A stretch of DNA of 53,820 nt from Methylobacterium tarhaniae (GCF_001043955.1 NZ_LABZ01000126.1:1-53820); one strand, 5' to 3'. Positions 30,933-40,383 are shown, counted from the stretch's first letter. Numbers and translations are program-made. The notes: generated by a model from the sequence alone, not told the origin.

Positions 30933-30952
30933 TAATATAATTTCTTATATTA
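30933..30952. promoter_or_regulatory. Perfect AT inverted repeat upstream of the AraC regulator (candidate operator)
   Basis: TAATATAA and TTATATTA form a perfect 8-bp dyad with spacer TTTC inside a very AT-rich stretch (30880-31060). The preceding GATAAT gives the left arm the look of a Fur-type hexamer. It lies 150 bp upstream of the regulator GTG; a TTGACG at 31031 is a possible -35 nearer the gene. Identity of the binding protein (Fur, Irr, RirA or the AraC protein itself) is not resolved by sequence. Confidence 0.45.
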
Positions 30953-31103
30953 CTATTGATCTTCCGGCGCAAACACAGTCTAGAATTTTTATAAATACAT
31001 ATAATAGATGTTTTTCATATAAATTTTCGTTTGACGATCTACATTTCCAAACATATTGCGATCGACCCTAGGGCAACCAACCAGACCGGGGAGAGGGTGT
31101 ACT

Positions 31104-32045
31104 GTGGGCTCGGGCCAGTATCCGCCAGCACAGGGTAAGGTCCCCGGCGAGGGGTGGCGAGCGATCGTAGCGCAGGGGCTGGATCGCCTTGGGTGGTCGG
31201 AACACGCCCATACCGACCATCTAGCCGACGACATCGCACTGACGGTCGTCGACGCGCCGCTCGCCGACGACGTGACCTTCGCCCTCGACGGGCCGACGAC
31301 GTTCTCCCTGAGCGTTTTCCTACAGGGCCGCGGGACGCTCTCTGCGCGTGGGGTGCCCCCTGTCGATGTCGCGCCGGGCACTGCCATCCTGTTTCGATGC
31401 AGGGATCGGGCGTCGGGGGTCAACACCCTGCATGGCGGCCGACAGTTTCAGTTCATCGACGTGCGCTTCGAGGGCGGCTTCCTGAGACGCATGGACGATA
31501 CGGATCTGGGACTCTGGAACGCCCACCCGCTGGATGCGACCGATCTGCTGCTGGCCGGCTTCCCTGCCTCCAGTCACCTGCTGCGCTTGGCGGCCGAGAT
31601 CATGGTGGCGTCGAGGACGGACACGATCGCCCGGCGCCTCATCCTGCACGGGAAGGTCATCGAGGCTCTGGGGGCCGCCATCGAGACGCTGAGCCGTCGG
31701 CGGGAACCCGGCGGGATCCTGCGTCCGAGCGATCGTTCCAAAGTCGAGCAGGCGCGCGCGAGACTGGAGCAGCGCTACGAGGAGAATTGGACGATCGGCC
31801 GCCTCGCGCGCGAGGTCGGCCTGGGCGAGAAGCCGCTCAAGTTCGGGTTTCGCGAACTCGTCGGTCTTCCGATCCACGCCTACCTCACCAAGATCCGCCT
31901 CGACACCGCGGCGCGCCATCTCGACGGCGGGATGAATGTCACCGACGCGGCCCTGGCCGTGGGCTTCGGCAACCTCAGCCACTTCAGCAAGGTGTTCCGC
32001 GAAGCCAAGGGCGTCCGCCCCAGCTTGTATGCGCGCCGCCGCTGA
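31104..32045 (+). CDS. ybtA: AraC-family transcriptional regulator (YbtA/PchR type)
   Basis: Predicted ligand-responsive activator of the metallophore genes. The 313-residue protein has an N-terminal beta-rich sensing domain (about 20-170) and a C-terminal double helix-turn-helix (about 215-313), with TIGRLAREVGLGEKPLKFGF in the first helix pair and NVTDAALAVGFGNLSHFSKVF in the second. In Yersinia YbtA and Pseudomonas PchR the cognate siderophore is the co-inducer; the same role is inferred here from location. GTG 31104 is preferred over TTG 31056 because a GGGGAGAGGG ribosome site sits 6-7 bp upstream. It stands between the biosynthetic and transport operons and converges on the transport operon with a 111-bp gap. 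Confidence 0.88.
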   Translation: MGSGQYPPAQGKVPGEGWRAIVAQGLDRLGWSEHAHTDHLADDIALTVVDAPLADDVTFALDGPTTFSLSVFLQGRGTLSARGVPPVDVAPGTAILFRCRDRASGVNTLHGGRQFQFIDVRFEGGFLRRMDDTDLGLWNAHPLDATDLLLAGFPASSHLLRLAAEIMVASRTDTIARRLILHGKVIEALGAAIETLSRRREPGGILRPSDRSKVEQARARLEQRYEENWTIGRLAREVGLGEKPLKFGFRELVGLPIHAYLTKIRLDTAARHLDGGMNVTDAALAVGFGNLSHFSKVFREAKGVRPSLYARRR

Positions 32046-32156
32046 GCCCCCCGCGACGGAAGAGACGATGGATCCCGGCGGAGCGGCCTCGGGTCCGAGG
32101 CCGCCCGTTCGCGGGATGTGACCGGGTCCGCCGAGCACCGCTCGCCTCACCCGGGA

Positions 32157-33977
32157 TCACGCCCGTTCCTGCGCGGGGAGTGCGAGTCGGTCCGGGCTTG
32201 TCAGTCGCCAGCGCGCCGTATCGCGATAGGCCTCCCAGAGCTCCCTGTAGAGAGCGCATCGCGCCTCAAGCTCGGCCGGGGCGCCGGCATCGACGACGCG
32301 GCCGGCGTCCATGACGACGATGTGATCGGCGCTGGCGACCGTCTGCAGGCGATGGGCGACCATCACCACGGTGCGGCCTCGGAACAAGGTGCGCAGCCCC
32401 TCCACGATCCGGTGTTCGTTCTCCGGATCGAGCGCCGACGTCGCCTCGTCAAGGAGGACGATCGGCGCGTCCTTGAGGAGCGCACGGGCGATCGCCAGCC
32501 GCTGGCGCTCGCCGCCCGACAGCGCGCGGCCGCCCTCGCCGAGGAGCGTCTCGTAGGCGTAAGGCAGTCCCTCGATCAGCCCGTCGCAGCAAGCCCCTCG
32601 TGCCGCCGCGCGGCATTCCTCCGGCGTTGCGTCCGGTCGGGCGAGGCGCAGGTTCTCGGCCACGGTGTCGGCGAGCATGAACACCTCCTGAGGGACCACG
32701 CCGAGCCGGGCGAGGTGCTGGTCGAGGGACACTGCGCGGATGTCCCCGCCGCCAACGGTGATCCGGCCCGCCTCGACGTCGAAGGCCCGGGCCAGGAGCG
32801 ACAGAACGGTCGACTTCCCCGCTCCGCTCGGACCGATCACCGCCGTCACCCGCCCCGCGGGGATGACGAGATCGAACCCGTCGAGAACCGGAACGGGGCC
32901 GCCATATCCGAACCGGACCCCCTCGAAGCCGATGTCGCCCAAGGTAGCCGCCTCGGGCCCGTCCGGCAAAGGGTCCCGGGCCAGGATGGCCGAGGCCCGG
33001 CCGTGCGCCTCGTTGGCGAGCCGCAGCATGAACCCTTCGCCGAGGGAGGCTTCGAGGGGCAGCAGCAGCAGCAACAGGATCAGGGCGACAGCCAGACCCG
33101 GCGCGTCGACGGCGCCGTGGGCAAACAGCGCCACGGCGAGCCCGACCAGCGCGAGGACCGCGAGGTCGAGGGTGATCCGCGCCGCGCTGAAAAGCGGCGT
33201 GACGGTCATGATCGTCCCCCTGTAGAAGCCGTGCAGCCGGTCGATCTGGCGCCGATAGGCGCCCTGCCGGGCGTCGACCCCGCCCATCGTGCGCAGCACT
33301 GGCAGCCCGGACAGGAACTCGACCATGCCGTCGGCCGTCTCGCCGACCAGGCGCGCCTGATCACGGGCGAGCGCGGCGAAGGCCCTGTCGAGGGCGCGGT
33401 AGACGAGCGCGGCGGCGGCGGCCAGCAGGAGCGCGGCCGCGAGGAACAGCGGGTGCACGGCCGTGAGCGCGGTCACCAGGACGACGGCCGTGGCCAAGTG
33501 GCCGATCTGCCGGCCGAGCCCGTAGCCCGCCTCCTCCTCAAGCCAGCGGAAGCGGTTGGTGACGAGGTCCGACAGGGTGCCCGGGCCGATCGTCGCCAGG
33601 GCGCCGAGATTCAGCCGGCGCAGGTGCGCAAACAGGTCAAGCCGGAACTCGGCGACCGCCCGGTATCCGGACTCGAACCCGCGAGCGAACCCGATCGGCA
33701 TGACCACGATCCGGGCCGCGAACGCGGCGAGGACGAGCGCGACCGCGGCCACGGAACGTGCGCCCGTCCATATCCCGGCGGCGAGCCCGTGGATGATCCA
33801 GGCCCCGGTCAGGAGCGGGACCGCGGCCAGCGCGGCGTCCGCGGCCAGGACGGCGAGTCCGACGCGGTAACGGCCGCGCGCACGCCGCGGCATGCGCCGG
33901 GTCAGGTCGCCCCACCAGAGCGCGGGAGGCTCAGCCGGCTGTGGCACGGGGGAGGGACTCCGGTGTGACGTCGCCAT
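32157..33977 (-). CDS. ybtQ: ABC transporter, fused permease/ATPase (YbtQ type)
   Basis: Inner-membrane half-transporter of the ABC exporter fold that works in metal-siderophore import in the YbtPQ system. Of 606 residues, about 1-330 carry six membrane helices and 370-606 the ATPase: Walker A GPSGAGKST, signature LSGGERQRLA, Walker B IVLLDEATSAL, switch His in VMVAHRL. ATG 33977 lies 47 bp inside the upstream ABC gene; the longer frame upstream is a shadow of that gene. It is the last gene of the receptor-MFS-ABC-ABC operon and likely forms a heterodimer with its neighbour. Exporter-fold importers of this kind are a hallmark of yersiniabactin and mycobactin systems. Confidence 0.9.
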   Translation of the reverse strand: MATSHRSPSPVPQPAEPPALWWGDLTRRMPRRARGRYRVGLAVLAADAALAAVPLLTGAWIIHGLAAGIWTGARSVAAVALVLAAFAARIVVMPIGFARGFESGYRAVAEFRLDLFAHLRRLNLGALATIGPGTLSDLVTNRFRWLEEEAGYGLGRQIGHLATAVVLVTALTAVHPLFLAAALLLAAAAALVYRALDRAFAALARDQARLVGETADGMVEFLSGLPVLRTMGGVDARQGAYRRQIDRLHGFYRGTIMTVTPLFSAARITLDLAVLALVGLAVALFAHGAVDAPGLAVALILLLLLLPLEASLGEGFMLRLANEAHGRASAILARDPLPDGPEAATLGDIGFEGVRFGYGGPVPVLDGFDLVIPAGRVTAVIGPSGAGKSTVLSLLARAFDVEAGRITVGGGDIRAVSLDQHLARLGVVPQEVFMLADTVAENLRLARPDATPEECRAAARGACCDGLIEGLPYAYETLLGEGGRALSGGERQRLAIARALLKDAPIVLLDEATSALDPENEHRIVEGLRTLFRGRTVVMVAHRLQTVASADHIVVMDAGRVVDAGAPAELEARCALYRELWEAYRDTARWRLTSPDRLALPAQERA

Positions 33978-35751
33978 TCTGGAGCGCCCAGAACCGGGCG
34001 TAGCGGCCTCCCAGGGCGAGCAGCGCGGCGTGGTCCCCGCTCTCGGCGATCCGCCCCTCCTCAAGGAGGACGATCTGGTCGGCGTCGACGATCGACGCGA
34101 GGCGATGCGCGATGACAAGCACGCAGCGACCCCGGGCGAGCGCGCCGAGCCCGCGCTGGATCTCGCGCTCGTTGATCGGGTCGGCCGCGGCCGTCGCCTC
34201 GTCGAGGACCAGGATCGGGGCATCGTGCAGCAGCGTGCGCGCGACCGCGAGGCGCTGGCGCTGGCCGCCCGAGAGCGCGCGCCCCCCGCCGGAGAGGATC
34301 GTGTCCACGCCCAGCGGCATCGCGGCGACGAAGTCAGCCGCGCGGGCGCCCGCCAGCGCCCCGGCAAGGGCCGCCGCGTCCGCCTCGGGCGCGGCCAGCC
34401 GCAGGTTCTCGGCCACCGTTCCCGAGAAGAGCCAGGGGTGCTGGGGCACCGTACCGACCAGACCATAAAGGGTCTCCTGGCTCATGTCGCGCAGGTCCAC
34501 GCCGCCGATTGTGATGCGGCCTTCGTGTGGGTCGTGGAAGCGCAGAAGCAGGTTGGCGAGCGTGGTCTTGCCGGCGCCGCTGGAGCCCACGAGCGCCGTC
34601 ACGGTGCCCGGCGCCAGCGTGAGGTCGATGCCGTCGAGCACAGGCCGCCCCTCGCGGCGGAAGACCACACCCTCGAAGCGGACGGTCCGGTCGGCCGGAC
34701 ACCCGGGCAGCGCCGCCAGAGGAAGCGGGGCCTCGGCCAGCACGGCGTCGATCCGACCGAGCACCTCATTCTGCTGTGCGAAGCGGAAGGCGAAGTTCGG
34801 CAGCTTGGTGACCAGGGAGCCGAGGCTCGGCGTGAACACGATGAAGAGCACCAAGTGTGCCGCCGGCAGGTCCCCGCGCGCCAGGAGCCAGAGCCCGAGC
34901 GGCAGCACGAACAGGAGGCCGGAGCCGACGAAGACCTGAAGCAGCGAGCTGGCGCGCAGGACGCGCTCAACCCAGAGCGCGATGACGGCGAGATAACGCT
35001 CGCTCAGCGCGCGGAAGCGGGCGAGCGCTTGGTCGCCTCCCTCGAACAGGCGTAGCGTCGGCAGGCCCGCGACGTACTCGGCCGCGCCCACGGCCATCCC
35101 CGCGCCGCTCATGGTGTAAGCGCGCGTGATGTCGGCGGAGTGTCGCGTCATCGCCCGCATGACGGCCAGACCCGCCACGACGGGCAGCGCCGTGGCCAGT
35201 GCGAGGCGCCAATCGAGGGCGAACAGGGCCAGGATGACCACGAACGGCGCCACGAAGTTCGCCGTGGCCTCCGGCACCAGATGAGCCAAGCCGTCCTCGA
35301 CGCTCTCCACGTCGTCGACGATCAGCCGGCGCAGCGCCTCGGTCCCGTAGCGCTCGCAGACCGACAGGGGGACTCGGGCCAGATGATCGGCGATCCGCAG
35401 CCTCAGGTCCAACTGCACGTCGATCGCGATCATGTGCGACAGGGCGGTCGAGCCGAGGAAGGCGAGCCGTCCAGCGACGATCGCGGCTGCGACGGCGGCG
35501 AGCGTCCAGCTCATCCGGGCGCCGTCCGGCGCCGGCTCCAGGGTCTCGATGATCAGCAGGCTCACGCCGAACTGCCAAGCGAGGCCGAGGAGCGCGGCAA
35601 GGATACCGAGCGCGATCGAGGATACCGCCGCCCAGGGCCGGCTAGCCAGCAGGACGGCGAGACGGGCGAAAGTCGCGCCGAGGCCCCCCGCAGGTGGCGC
35701 GGCTGGCGGTCCCCGGGACGGCCCGGCGGGCTCGGCGCTATCGGGGGGCAT
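33931..35751 (-). CDS. ybtP: ABC transporter, fused permease/ATPase (YbtP type)
   Basis: Partner half-transporter, 606 residues. Membrane domain about 20-325 and nucleotide-binding domain 355-606 with Walker [10 protein letters not shown], signature [10 protein letters not shown], Walker [14 protein letters not shown] and the His of [11 protein letters not shown] 35751 overlaps the end of the shortened MFS gene by 14 bp; an earlier ATG at 35793 would overlap more. Downstream the second ABC gene begins before this one stops. By analogy with YbtP/YbtQ it moves the ferri-siderophore, or the iron freed from it, across the inner membrane after TonB-dependent outer-membrane uptake. Both catalytic sites look intact in this pair. 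Confidence 0.9.
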   Translation of the reverse strand: MPPDSAEPAGPSRGPPAAPPAGGLGATFARLAVLLASRPWAAVSSIALGILAALLGLAWQFGVSLLIIETLEPAPDGARMSWTLAAVAAAIVAGRLAFLGSTALSHMIAIDVQLDLRLRIADHLARVPLSVCERYGTEALRRLIVDDVESVEDGLAHLVPEATANFVAPFVVILALFALDWRLALATALPVVAGLAVMRAMTRHSADITRAYTMSGAGMAVGAAEYVAGLPTLRLFEGGDQALARFRALSERYLAVIALWVERVLRASSLLQVFVGSGLLFVLPLGLWLLARGDLPAAHLVLFIVFTPSLGSLVTKLPNFAFRFAQQNEVLGRIDAVLAEAPLPLAALPGCPADRTVRFEGVVFRREGRPVLDGIDLTLAPGTVTALVGSSGAGKTTLANLLLRFHDPHEGRITIGGVDLRDMSQETLYGLVGTVPQHPWLFSGTVAENLRLAAPEADAAALAGALAGARAADFVAAMPLGVDTILSGGGRALSGGQRQRLAVARTLLHDAPILVLDEATAAADPINEREIQRGLGALARGRCVLVIAHRLASIVDADQIVLLEEGRIAESGDHAALLALGGRYARFWALQNGDVTPESLPRATAG

Positions 35752-36151
35752 GCCGGACCAAGCGCGCAGTCGCCGGGACCGCCGCGAGCGCAATGACTGC
35801 TGCGAGGCCGAAGCAGGCGGGATAACCGAGCCGTGCCGCGAGCGCCCCGCTCGCTGTGCCGCCGACCGCCGTGCCCGTGGCGACGATCCCCCCAGTCGGC
35901 AACCTGCCGTCCGGCGGCAGCCGGCAGCGCTCGACGGCGGGAGCCCAGAGGAACTTCAGCACCCAAGGGAGGTAGAGGAGGTAGACAAGGCCGATCCGGT
36001 CGAGAGATAGCCCCGCCTCGCGTATGATCGCCGGCAGGCCGACGAAGGCGATGCCCGACACCACGCTCTGTGTGACGGCGAGGCCGCCGACCGCGGCCAG
36101 GACCGGGGCGAGCGCGGGTGCCCGGGGGGCCATGTCGCGGGCCGCCTCCAT
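35738..36151 (-). pseudogene. ybtX: Internally deleted MFS transporter (YbtX type)
   Basis: Only 137 residues remain of a 12-helix major facilitator that is about 420 residues in Yersinia. The first 80 residues read like a YbtX N-terminus (two helices, then [20 protein letters not shown]), and the last 50 ([21 protein letters not shown]...) like the end of such a protein. Roughly two thirds, containing most membrane helices, is missing, yet the frame stays open, so this is an in-frame internal deletion. ATG 36151 shares its A with the stop of the receptor gene (TGATG). A transport function is very unlikely. Keeping the frame preserves translational coupling to the ABC genes. Confidence 0.75.
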
Positions 36152-38154
36152 CAGAACCGCGTCCGCCACGACACGCCGACGATCCGCGGCTGTCCGATGG
36201 TGGCGTACGTGGTCGGACCGTAGCCGAAGCTGTAGGTCCTGTAGGTCCGGTCGGTCAGGTTGTTGGCGAAGACGCGCAGGGTCGAGGCGGTGCCGAAGGT
36301 GAAATCGAGCCCGGCATCAAAGGTCGTGAAGGAACCCTGCGAGAAGGCGTTGGCCGGGTCGAAATAGGTCCGGCTCACCGTCCGGGCGGCACCGGTCAGG
36401 GCCATCTGGGCGGGGATCCAAGTCTGGTCGATCAGGTAGCGGAAGCCGAGATTGGTCACGAGGTCCGGCGCATAGGGCGTGCGACCCCCGGCGATGCGCT
36501 GGCCGGTGACCGGATCGGTGTAGCCGGAGAACTCGGAGCGGCCGAGCGCGCCCTGCGCGGTCAGGGTCAGGCGGTCGGTGGGCCGCAGGGCCAGCTCGAT
36601 CTCGACCCCGGTGCTCGTGCCTTCCGCCGCATTGCGCAGGACCTGGAAGCCGACCGGGCCGGTGTAGATCTGCTGGTTGGAGGATTCGATTCGGTAGAAC
36701 GCGCCCGAAACGGTCGCCATGCCGTCCAGCATGTCGGTGCGGGCGCCGACCTCGTAGTTCCAGGCCGTTTCGGGCTGGTAGGCGACCGCATCGAGCGGGC
36801 TTGAGGCGACACGGTTGAAGCCGCCCGGCTTGTAGCCCTGCGAGACGAGAGCGTAGATCCGCGTCGTCGGATCGACCTGATAGCCGAGCGACACTTTCGG
36901 CTGGAAATTGGTGAAGTCGGCGTCGTTGTTGAAGTTGAATCCGAAGCTGGCCCCATTGAAGCGGGTCGCCGACCAATCATAGGCCAAGCGGGCTCCGACG
37001 GTGAGATCGAGCCGGTCAGTAAGAGAGTAGGTCGCCTCTCCGAAGACCGCGATGCTGCTCGCATCGACGGCGTTGCGGGTGCCCAGACGGCTGAGCGTGA
37101 ACTGGTTGTCGAAGAAGACAAGTCCGGCAACGCCCTTCAATGGGCCGCCCGCATCGTAGGCGGCGCGGAACTCCTGATAGAGGACTTGGTGCGTTTCAGG
37201 CAGGGACACCCCGAACAGGCGCCTTTGGAGATTGACGCCCTGGAACGAGGTCACGCTGGAGAAGGTGACGTCGTTCAGCCGGTAGTTCATGGTCAGGCCG
37301 GCCGTCGTGACCTCGCGGTCAAGGAAGCTGTAGGGGATTCGAATGACGGAGGAGCGAAACACCCGCTGCTTGACGTCGGAGTCCAGTATGTAGGTCTCCT
37401 CGCGCGAACGCACCGTGTCGTGGGAGGCGAAAAGATTCGCATCGAAGTCACCGCCGAGCGGGGCATAACGGAGGGCAGCGCGCCCGAGCAGCCCGTTCGA
37501 CCAGTCGATGTCGTTACGGTTACGGTCGATGTCGCGGATCTGACCGGTGAAGTAGCGCTCCTTCAAGCCGAGATCGAGGAACAGCGTCTCGGGGACGAGC
37601 ACGCTCGTGGTCGCGGTGCCGGTCGCGAACAGCCGTTCGGAGGCCGTGGCGAAGACGTCGATGCGTTTCTCGCGTGGTTTCTCGGTGGTGATGTTGAGGA
37701 CGCCGGCGAAGGCGTTCATCCCGTAGAGGCTGCCCTGCGGGCCTCGCAGCAACTCGATCCGGCTGACGTCGAGCAGGTCCTGGGCGAAGTTGGCCGAGGC
37801 CTGCGGGACGCCATCGACATACACTTGTACCGCCGGGTTGTAGAAGTCCGGCGAGGAGATGCCGCGGATCGTGACGTTGGCGAAGGGCCTGCTGCCCCGA
37901 TTCGCGATCACGACGCCGGGCAGAACCTTCTGGAGGTCGCTGACCTCGCGGACATCGTTGTCGGCGAGCCGCGCCGCCGTCACGGCGGAGACGGCACCGT
38001 CGACCTTGTCGAGGCGCTGCTCGCGCTTGTTGGCGGTGACCACCAGTTCCTCGAGTTGGATGGTGTCGCCCTGGTTCTGCGCCGAGACGGGAGACGCGAC
38101 GAGGCATGCCGCGCACACGGCGGAACTGACCCGCGCTCTAGTTGCTGAGAACAT
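36151..38154 (-). CDS. fyuA: TonB-dependent outer-membrane siderophore receptor (FyuA type)
   Basis: Outer-membrane beta-barrel that binds the ferri-metallophore and imports it with TonB energy. From ATG 38154 the protein has 667 residues, close to FyuA (673). Residues 1-27 form a signal peptide ending SPVSA-Q; a TonB box (LEELVVTA) follows at about residue 34, then the plug domain (about 45-160, with [15 protein letters not shown]) and a barrel ending in the aromatic C-terminal WRTRF. An upstream in-frame Met (38328) would bury the signal peptide, so it is rejected. First gene of the transport operon; the MFS gene starts on its stop codon. Ligand assignment rests on the neighbouring biosynthesis genes. 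Confidence 0.92.
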   Translation of the reverse strand: MFSATRARVSSAVCAACLVASPVSAQNQGDTIQLEELVVTANKREQRLDKVDGAVSAVTAARLADNDVREVSDLQKVLPGVVIANRGSRPFANVTIRGISSPDFYNPAVQVYVDGVPQASANFAQDLLDVSRIELLRGPQGSLYGMNAFAGVLNITTEKPREKRIDVFATASERLFATGTATTSVLVPETLFLDLGLKERYFTGQIRDIDRNRNDIDWSNGLLGRAALRYAPLGGDFDANLFASHDTVRSREETYILDSDVKQRVFRSSVIRIPYSFLDREVTTAGLTMNYRLNDVTFSSVTSFQGVNLQRRLFGVSLPETHQVLYQEFRAAYDAGGPLKGVAGLVFFDNQFTLSRLGTRNAVDASSIAVFGEATYSLTDRLDLTVGARLAYDWSATRFNGASFGFNFNNDADFTNFQPKVSLGYQVDPTTRIYALVSQGYKPGGFNRVASSPLDAVAYQPETAWNYEVGARTDMLDGMATVSGAFYRIESSNQQIYTGPVGFQVLRNAAEGTSTGVEIELALRPTDRLTLTAQGALGRSEFSGYTDPVTGQRIAGGRTPYAPDLVTNLGFRYLIDQTWIPAQMALTGAARTVSRTYFDPANAFSQGSFTTFDAGLDFTFGTASTLRVFANNLTDRTYRTYSFGYGPTTYATIGQPRIVGVSWRTRF

Positions 38155-38641
38155 TTCTGAGATTCTGGTTCGGACGTTGCTTAAAACGATAGTGTCATGG
38201 CGCATGCGAGCGTGTCTAACGCATTCAGTTCCGGCATTGACGTGATCGGTACGCAGGTGATCGCTGCGATGAAAAGCGCGCTTGTTGTGAACTTCATAAA
38301 GTGCCGAGCGTGGTTTCGATCTCCGCAATCCGCGCGCTGAGCGACGCCGGCTCGCCGTTGACCCTGCGCACGGGATCGAATGCGCCAGAGAACGGTGGCA
38401 CGTCCGTCGGTGGATACCGCGCCCGGACCTCGACCGGGCGCGGCTTCGTCGCCTCGTCGCCTCCTATGTCGAGGACGGCTCGCTGTTCCGGGGGCGCTTC
38501 ATGAGCAGGGCGCAGGAGCGAGATCCGGAGCAGGACCCCGATCTCGGGCTCTCGCTGTGATGGCGACGCCACGGTGACTGACTAGGCGCCGTGGCGACGA
38601 TGGGTAAGGGTAGGAGACAGAGCGCAGCCGAGAGTTGGGCC
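38155..38641. other. Intergenic stretch upstream of the receptor gene
   Basis: Holds the unseen receptor promoter. I find no clear AT-rich operator here, unlike at the other two metallophore promoters. A short plus-strand open stretch (about 38380-38560, ending RAQERDPEQDPDLGLSL and TGA) has protein-like composition and could be the tail of a lost gene, but I cannot name it. Confidence 0.35.
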
Positions 38642-38818
38642 ACCCGACGCAGCGGCCCTTGTGCGACGCAGGACATGTTCGCAGCTGGGTTCGAACTACT
38701 CGAGGTGAAGCAGGCCGGCTCGTGGAAGACGCCGGCGATGCCGGCGCGCTCCAGCGAGCGTCTGTGAGCCCAGCGTGGCGCCGATCGCAAGCTTGCCACA
38801 ATACAGGATAGAGCATAA
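38642..38818 (+). pseudogene. Decayed tyrosine recombinase (integrase) C-terminal fragment
   Basis: Plus-strand codons read ATQDMFAAGFELLEVKQAGS, then WKTPAMPARSSERL, a TGA, and AQRGADRKLATIQDR before TAA. Phage/transposon integrases read Q-D-hydrophobic-x-x-x-G-x-x-x-x-x-V/I-x-x-A-G-R-W-K-x-x-x-M-P-A-R-Y-x-E in this place, with the last Tyr being the DNA nucleophile. Here that Tyr is Ser and an in-frame stop follows, so the enzyme is dead. It marks the right edge of the metallophore island. Confidence 0.6.
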
Positions 38819-38983
38819 ATCGAGCAGCCCGCAATCAGCGGGTCCGCCAACCAATCTGCCGCAACCCGAGAGCTTGCATAGGTCGATGACCAAAAACCGG
38901 GCCAGCCGCAGATGCCCAAAAAACTTGCGTTTGGCGCGGATCAGTTTGCAGCGTCAGGGCATGAGGGCTCGTCCTGTTGTCGT

Positions 38984-39715
38984 CTACTTGGCGTCGTGAA
39001 AGATGATGCCGGTGGTGAAGCGCTCGCCCGAGCGCACCCGGCTGACTCCATGGCGCAGGTTCACCCGGTAGGTACCGCGGGTCCCCTGCACCGGCCGGGT
39101 ATGGACGGCGAAGACCACGCCCTCGCCCTGGCGGAGGGTGACCACCTCGGCCCGGGACTGCATGCGCGGGCGCTGCTCGGTCAGCACGAATTCGCCGCCC
39201 GTGAACTCGCGTCCGGGTTCGGACAGCAGGATTGCGACCTGAAGCGGGAAGACGTGCTCCCCGTAAAGGTCCTGGTGCAGGCAGTTGTAGTCGCCGGGCC
39301 CATACCTCAGCAGCAGGGGCGTCGGTCGTCCCTGGCCGGCCGCGTGGCAGCGTTCCAGGAAAGCCTCGTGCCCCGCGGGATAGCGCACGTCGACGCTCAT
39401 CGCCGCGTTCCAGCGGTTGGCCAGCGGCACGAGGCGTTCGTAGAGCGCCGGCCGCAACCGAGCGACCGGATCGGGCAAGGGGTGGGCATAGTATTTGTAC
39501 TCCCCCTTCCCGAAGCCGTGCCGGGCCATGACGATCCGGCTGCGGAAGCGGGCGTCGTCATCGTAGAGGCCGCGCAGGGCTGAGCACTCCGCCTCGTCGA
39601 GGAGCGGGCCCGTGGCGGCGCAGCCGACCGCGTCGAGCTCCGCCTCGATGCGAGGCCAGTCGAGACCGTCTACGATGTGAGGCTCGGCCGCGGGCCGTGC
39701 GGTCGCCGCGCTCAT
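38984..39715 (-). CDS. 2OG-Fe(II) oxygenase family protein (COG3826 type)
   Basis: Predicted cytoplasmic 2-oxoglutarate/Fe(II) dioxygenase of 243 residues. The iron site is visible as CLHQDLYG (His-x-Asp, near residue 140) in the double-stranded beta helix, with a distal His in NLRHGVSRV near 220 and the Arg of VRSGERF as a likely 2OG ligand. Proteins of this group are commonly encoded next to ada, as here: the ATG overlaps the stop of the ada-like gene (ATGA). A role in repair of alkylated bases, AlkB-like in principle, is inferred from that pairing. The substrate is not known to me. Confidence 0.85.
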   Translation of the reverse strand: MSAATARPAAEPHIVDGLDWPRIEAELDAVGCAATGPLLDEAECSALRGLYDDDARFRSRIVMARHGFGKGEYKYYAHPLPDPVARLRPALYERLVPLANRWNAAMSVDVRYPAGHEAFLERCHAAGQGRPTPLLLRYGPGDYNCLHQDLYGEHVFPLQVAILLSEPGREFTGGEFVLTEQRPRMQSRAEVVTLRQGEGVVFAVHTRPVQGTRGTYRVNLRHGVSRVRSGERFTTGIIFHDAK

Positions 39716-40251
39716 CGGGCCGCCCCCTCGCGGGCCAGCAGGTCGCGCTTGCGTTCGACGCCCCGGCGATAACCCGACGGCGATCCGTCCGAGCGGACCA
39801 CCCGGTCGCCCTTGCGATAGGCAGTCGGGGTCATGCCGGCACCTTTCCGGAACACGCGATGGAAGTGGAACGCGCTCATGCCGGCGACCTCGGCGAGGCG
39901 CTCCGGCGCCGGCATCGTCTCGGCCGCCTCGATCAGGCGGCAGGCGCGGGCGACGGCCTCGGCCTGTCGCTCGGCCAGGGCGGGCTCGTTCGGACGGCAG
40001 CGCTTGCACGGGCGGAAGCCGGCCGGCTTGGTGTCCGCGCAGGTCGCGTGGACGCCGACGGTCTCGGGCCGGGCTGGTCGGGCCGCGCAGCTCGGCCGGC
40101 AATACACGCCCGTGGTCCGGACCGAGTGGACGAAGCTGCCGTCGGCCCGGGCGTCGCGGGTCCTCAGCGCCGTCCACTGGACGGCGTCGTCGGCCGGGGG
40201 GCGCGACGGGCGCCTGCGGGCGGGCGCGTTCGGCGAGTGACATCGCGGCAT
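39712..40251 (-). CDS. ada: Truncated Ada: methylphosphotriester sensor and AraC HTH without the methyltransferase domain
   Basis: A 179-residue protein containing the N-terminal Ada zinc module (VYCRPSC ... FRPCKRC, four Cys, the first being the methyl acceptor) and one AraC-type helix-turn-helix region (LAEVAGMSAFHFHRVF). It ends soon after TPTAYRKGDRV, where normal Ada continues for about 170 residues into the O6-methylguanine transferase domain. The start is unclear: AAGGAG is ideally placed for an ATG at 40238 (MSLAERARP), but that frame differs by one base from the Ada frame; a run of six G (40196-40201 on the plus strand) is the likely site of a 1-base insertion. ATG 40251 is in frame but sits directly on the AAGGAG. 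A shortened sensor-regulator or a pseudogene. Confidence 0.65.
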   Translation of the reverse strand: MPRCHSPNAPARRRPSRPPADDAVQWTALRTRDARADGSFVHSVRTTGVYCRPSCAARPARPETVGVHATCADTKPAGFRPCKRCRPNEPALAERQAEAVARACRLIEAAETMPAPERLAEVAGMSAFHFHRVFRKGAGMTPTAYRKGDRVVRSDGSPSGYRRGVERKRDLLAREGAAR

Positions 40252-40383
40252 CTCCTTGCGTTGTCGGCTGCGGCACCGCTCGGCGCCACCTCGTGAGGAC
40301 ATCTTTGCGACGCCTCCGCCGCGCCCGCATCCCGCTCCTTGCTCCGGTATCGTTTTTGCCGTTTTCTGGATTGTCGATGGTCG

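Noticed and set aside
32157..34466. Start of the second ABC gene at 34466 (769 codons)
   Set aside because: The first 163 codons translate to Arg/Ser/Pro-rich shadow of the upstream ABC ATPase domain; the transporter N-terminus begins at 33977.
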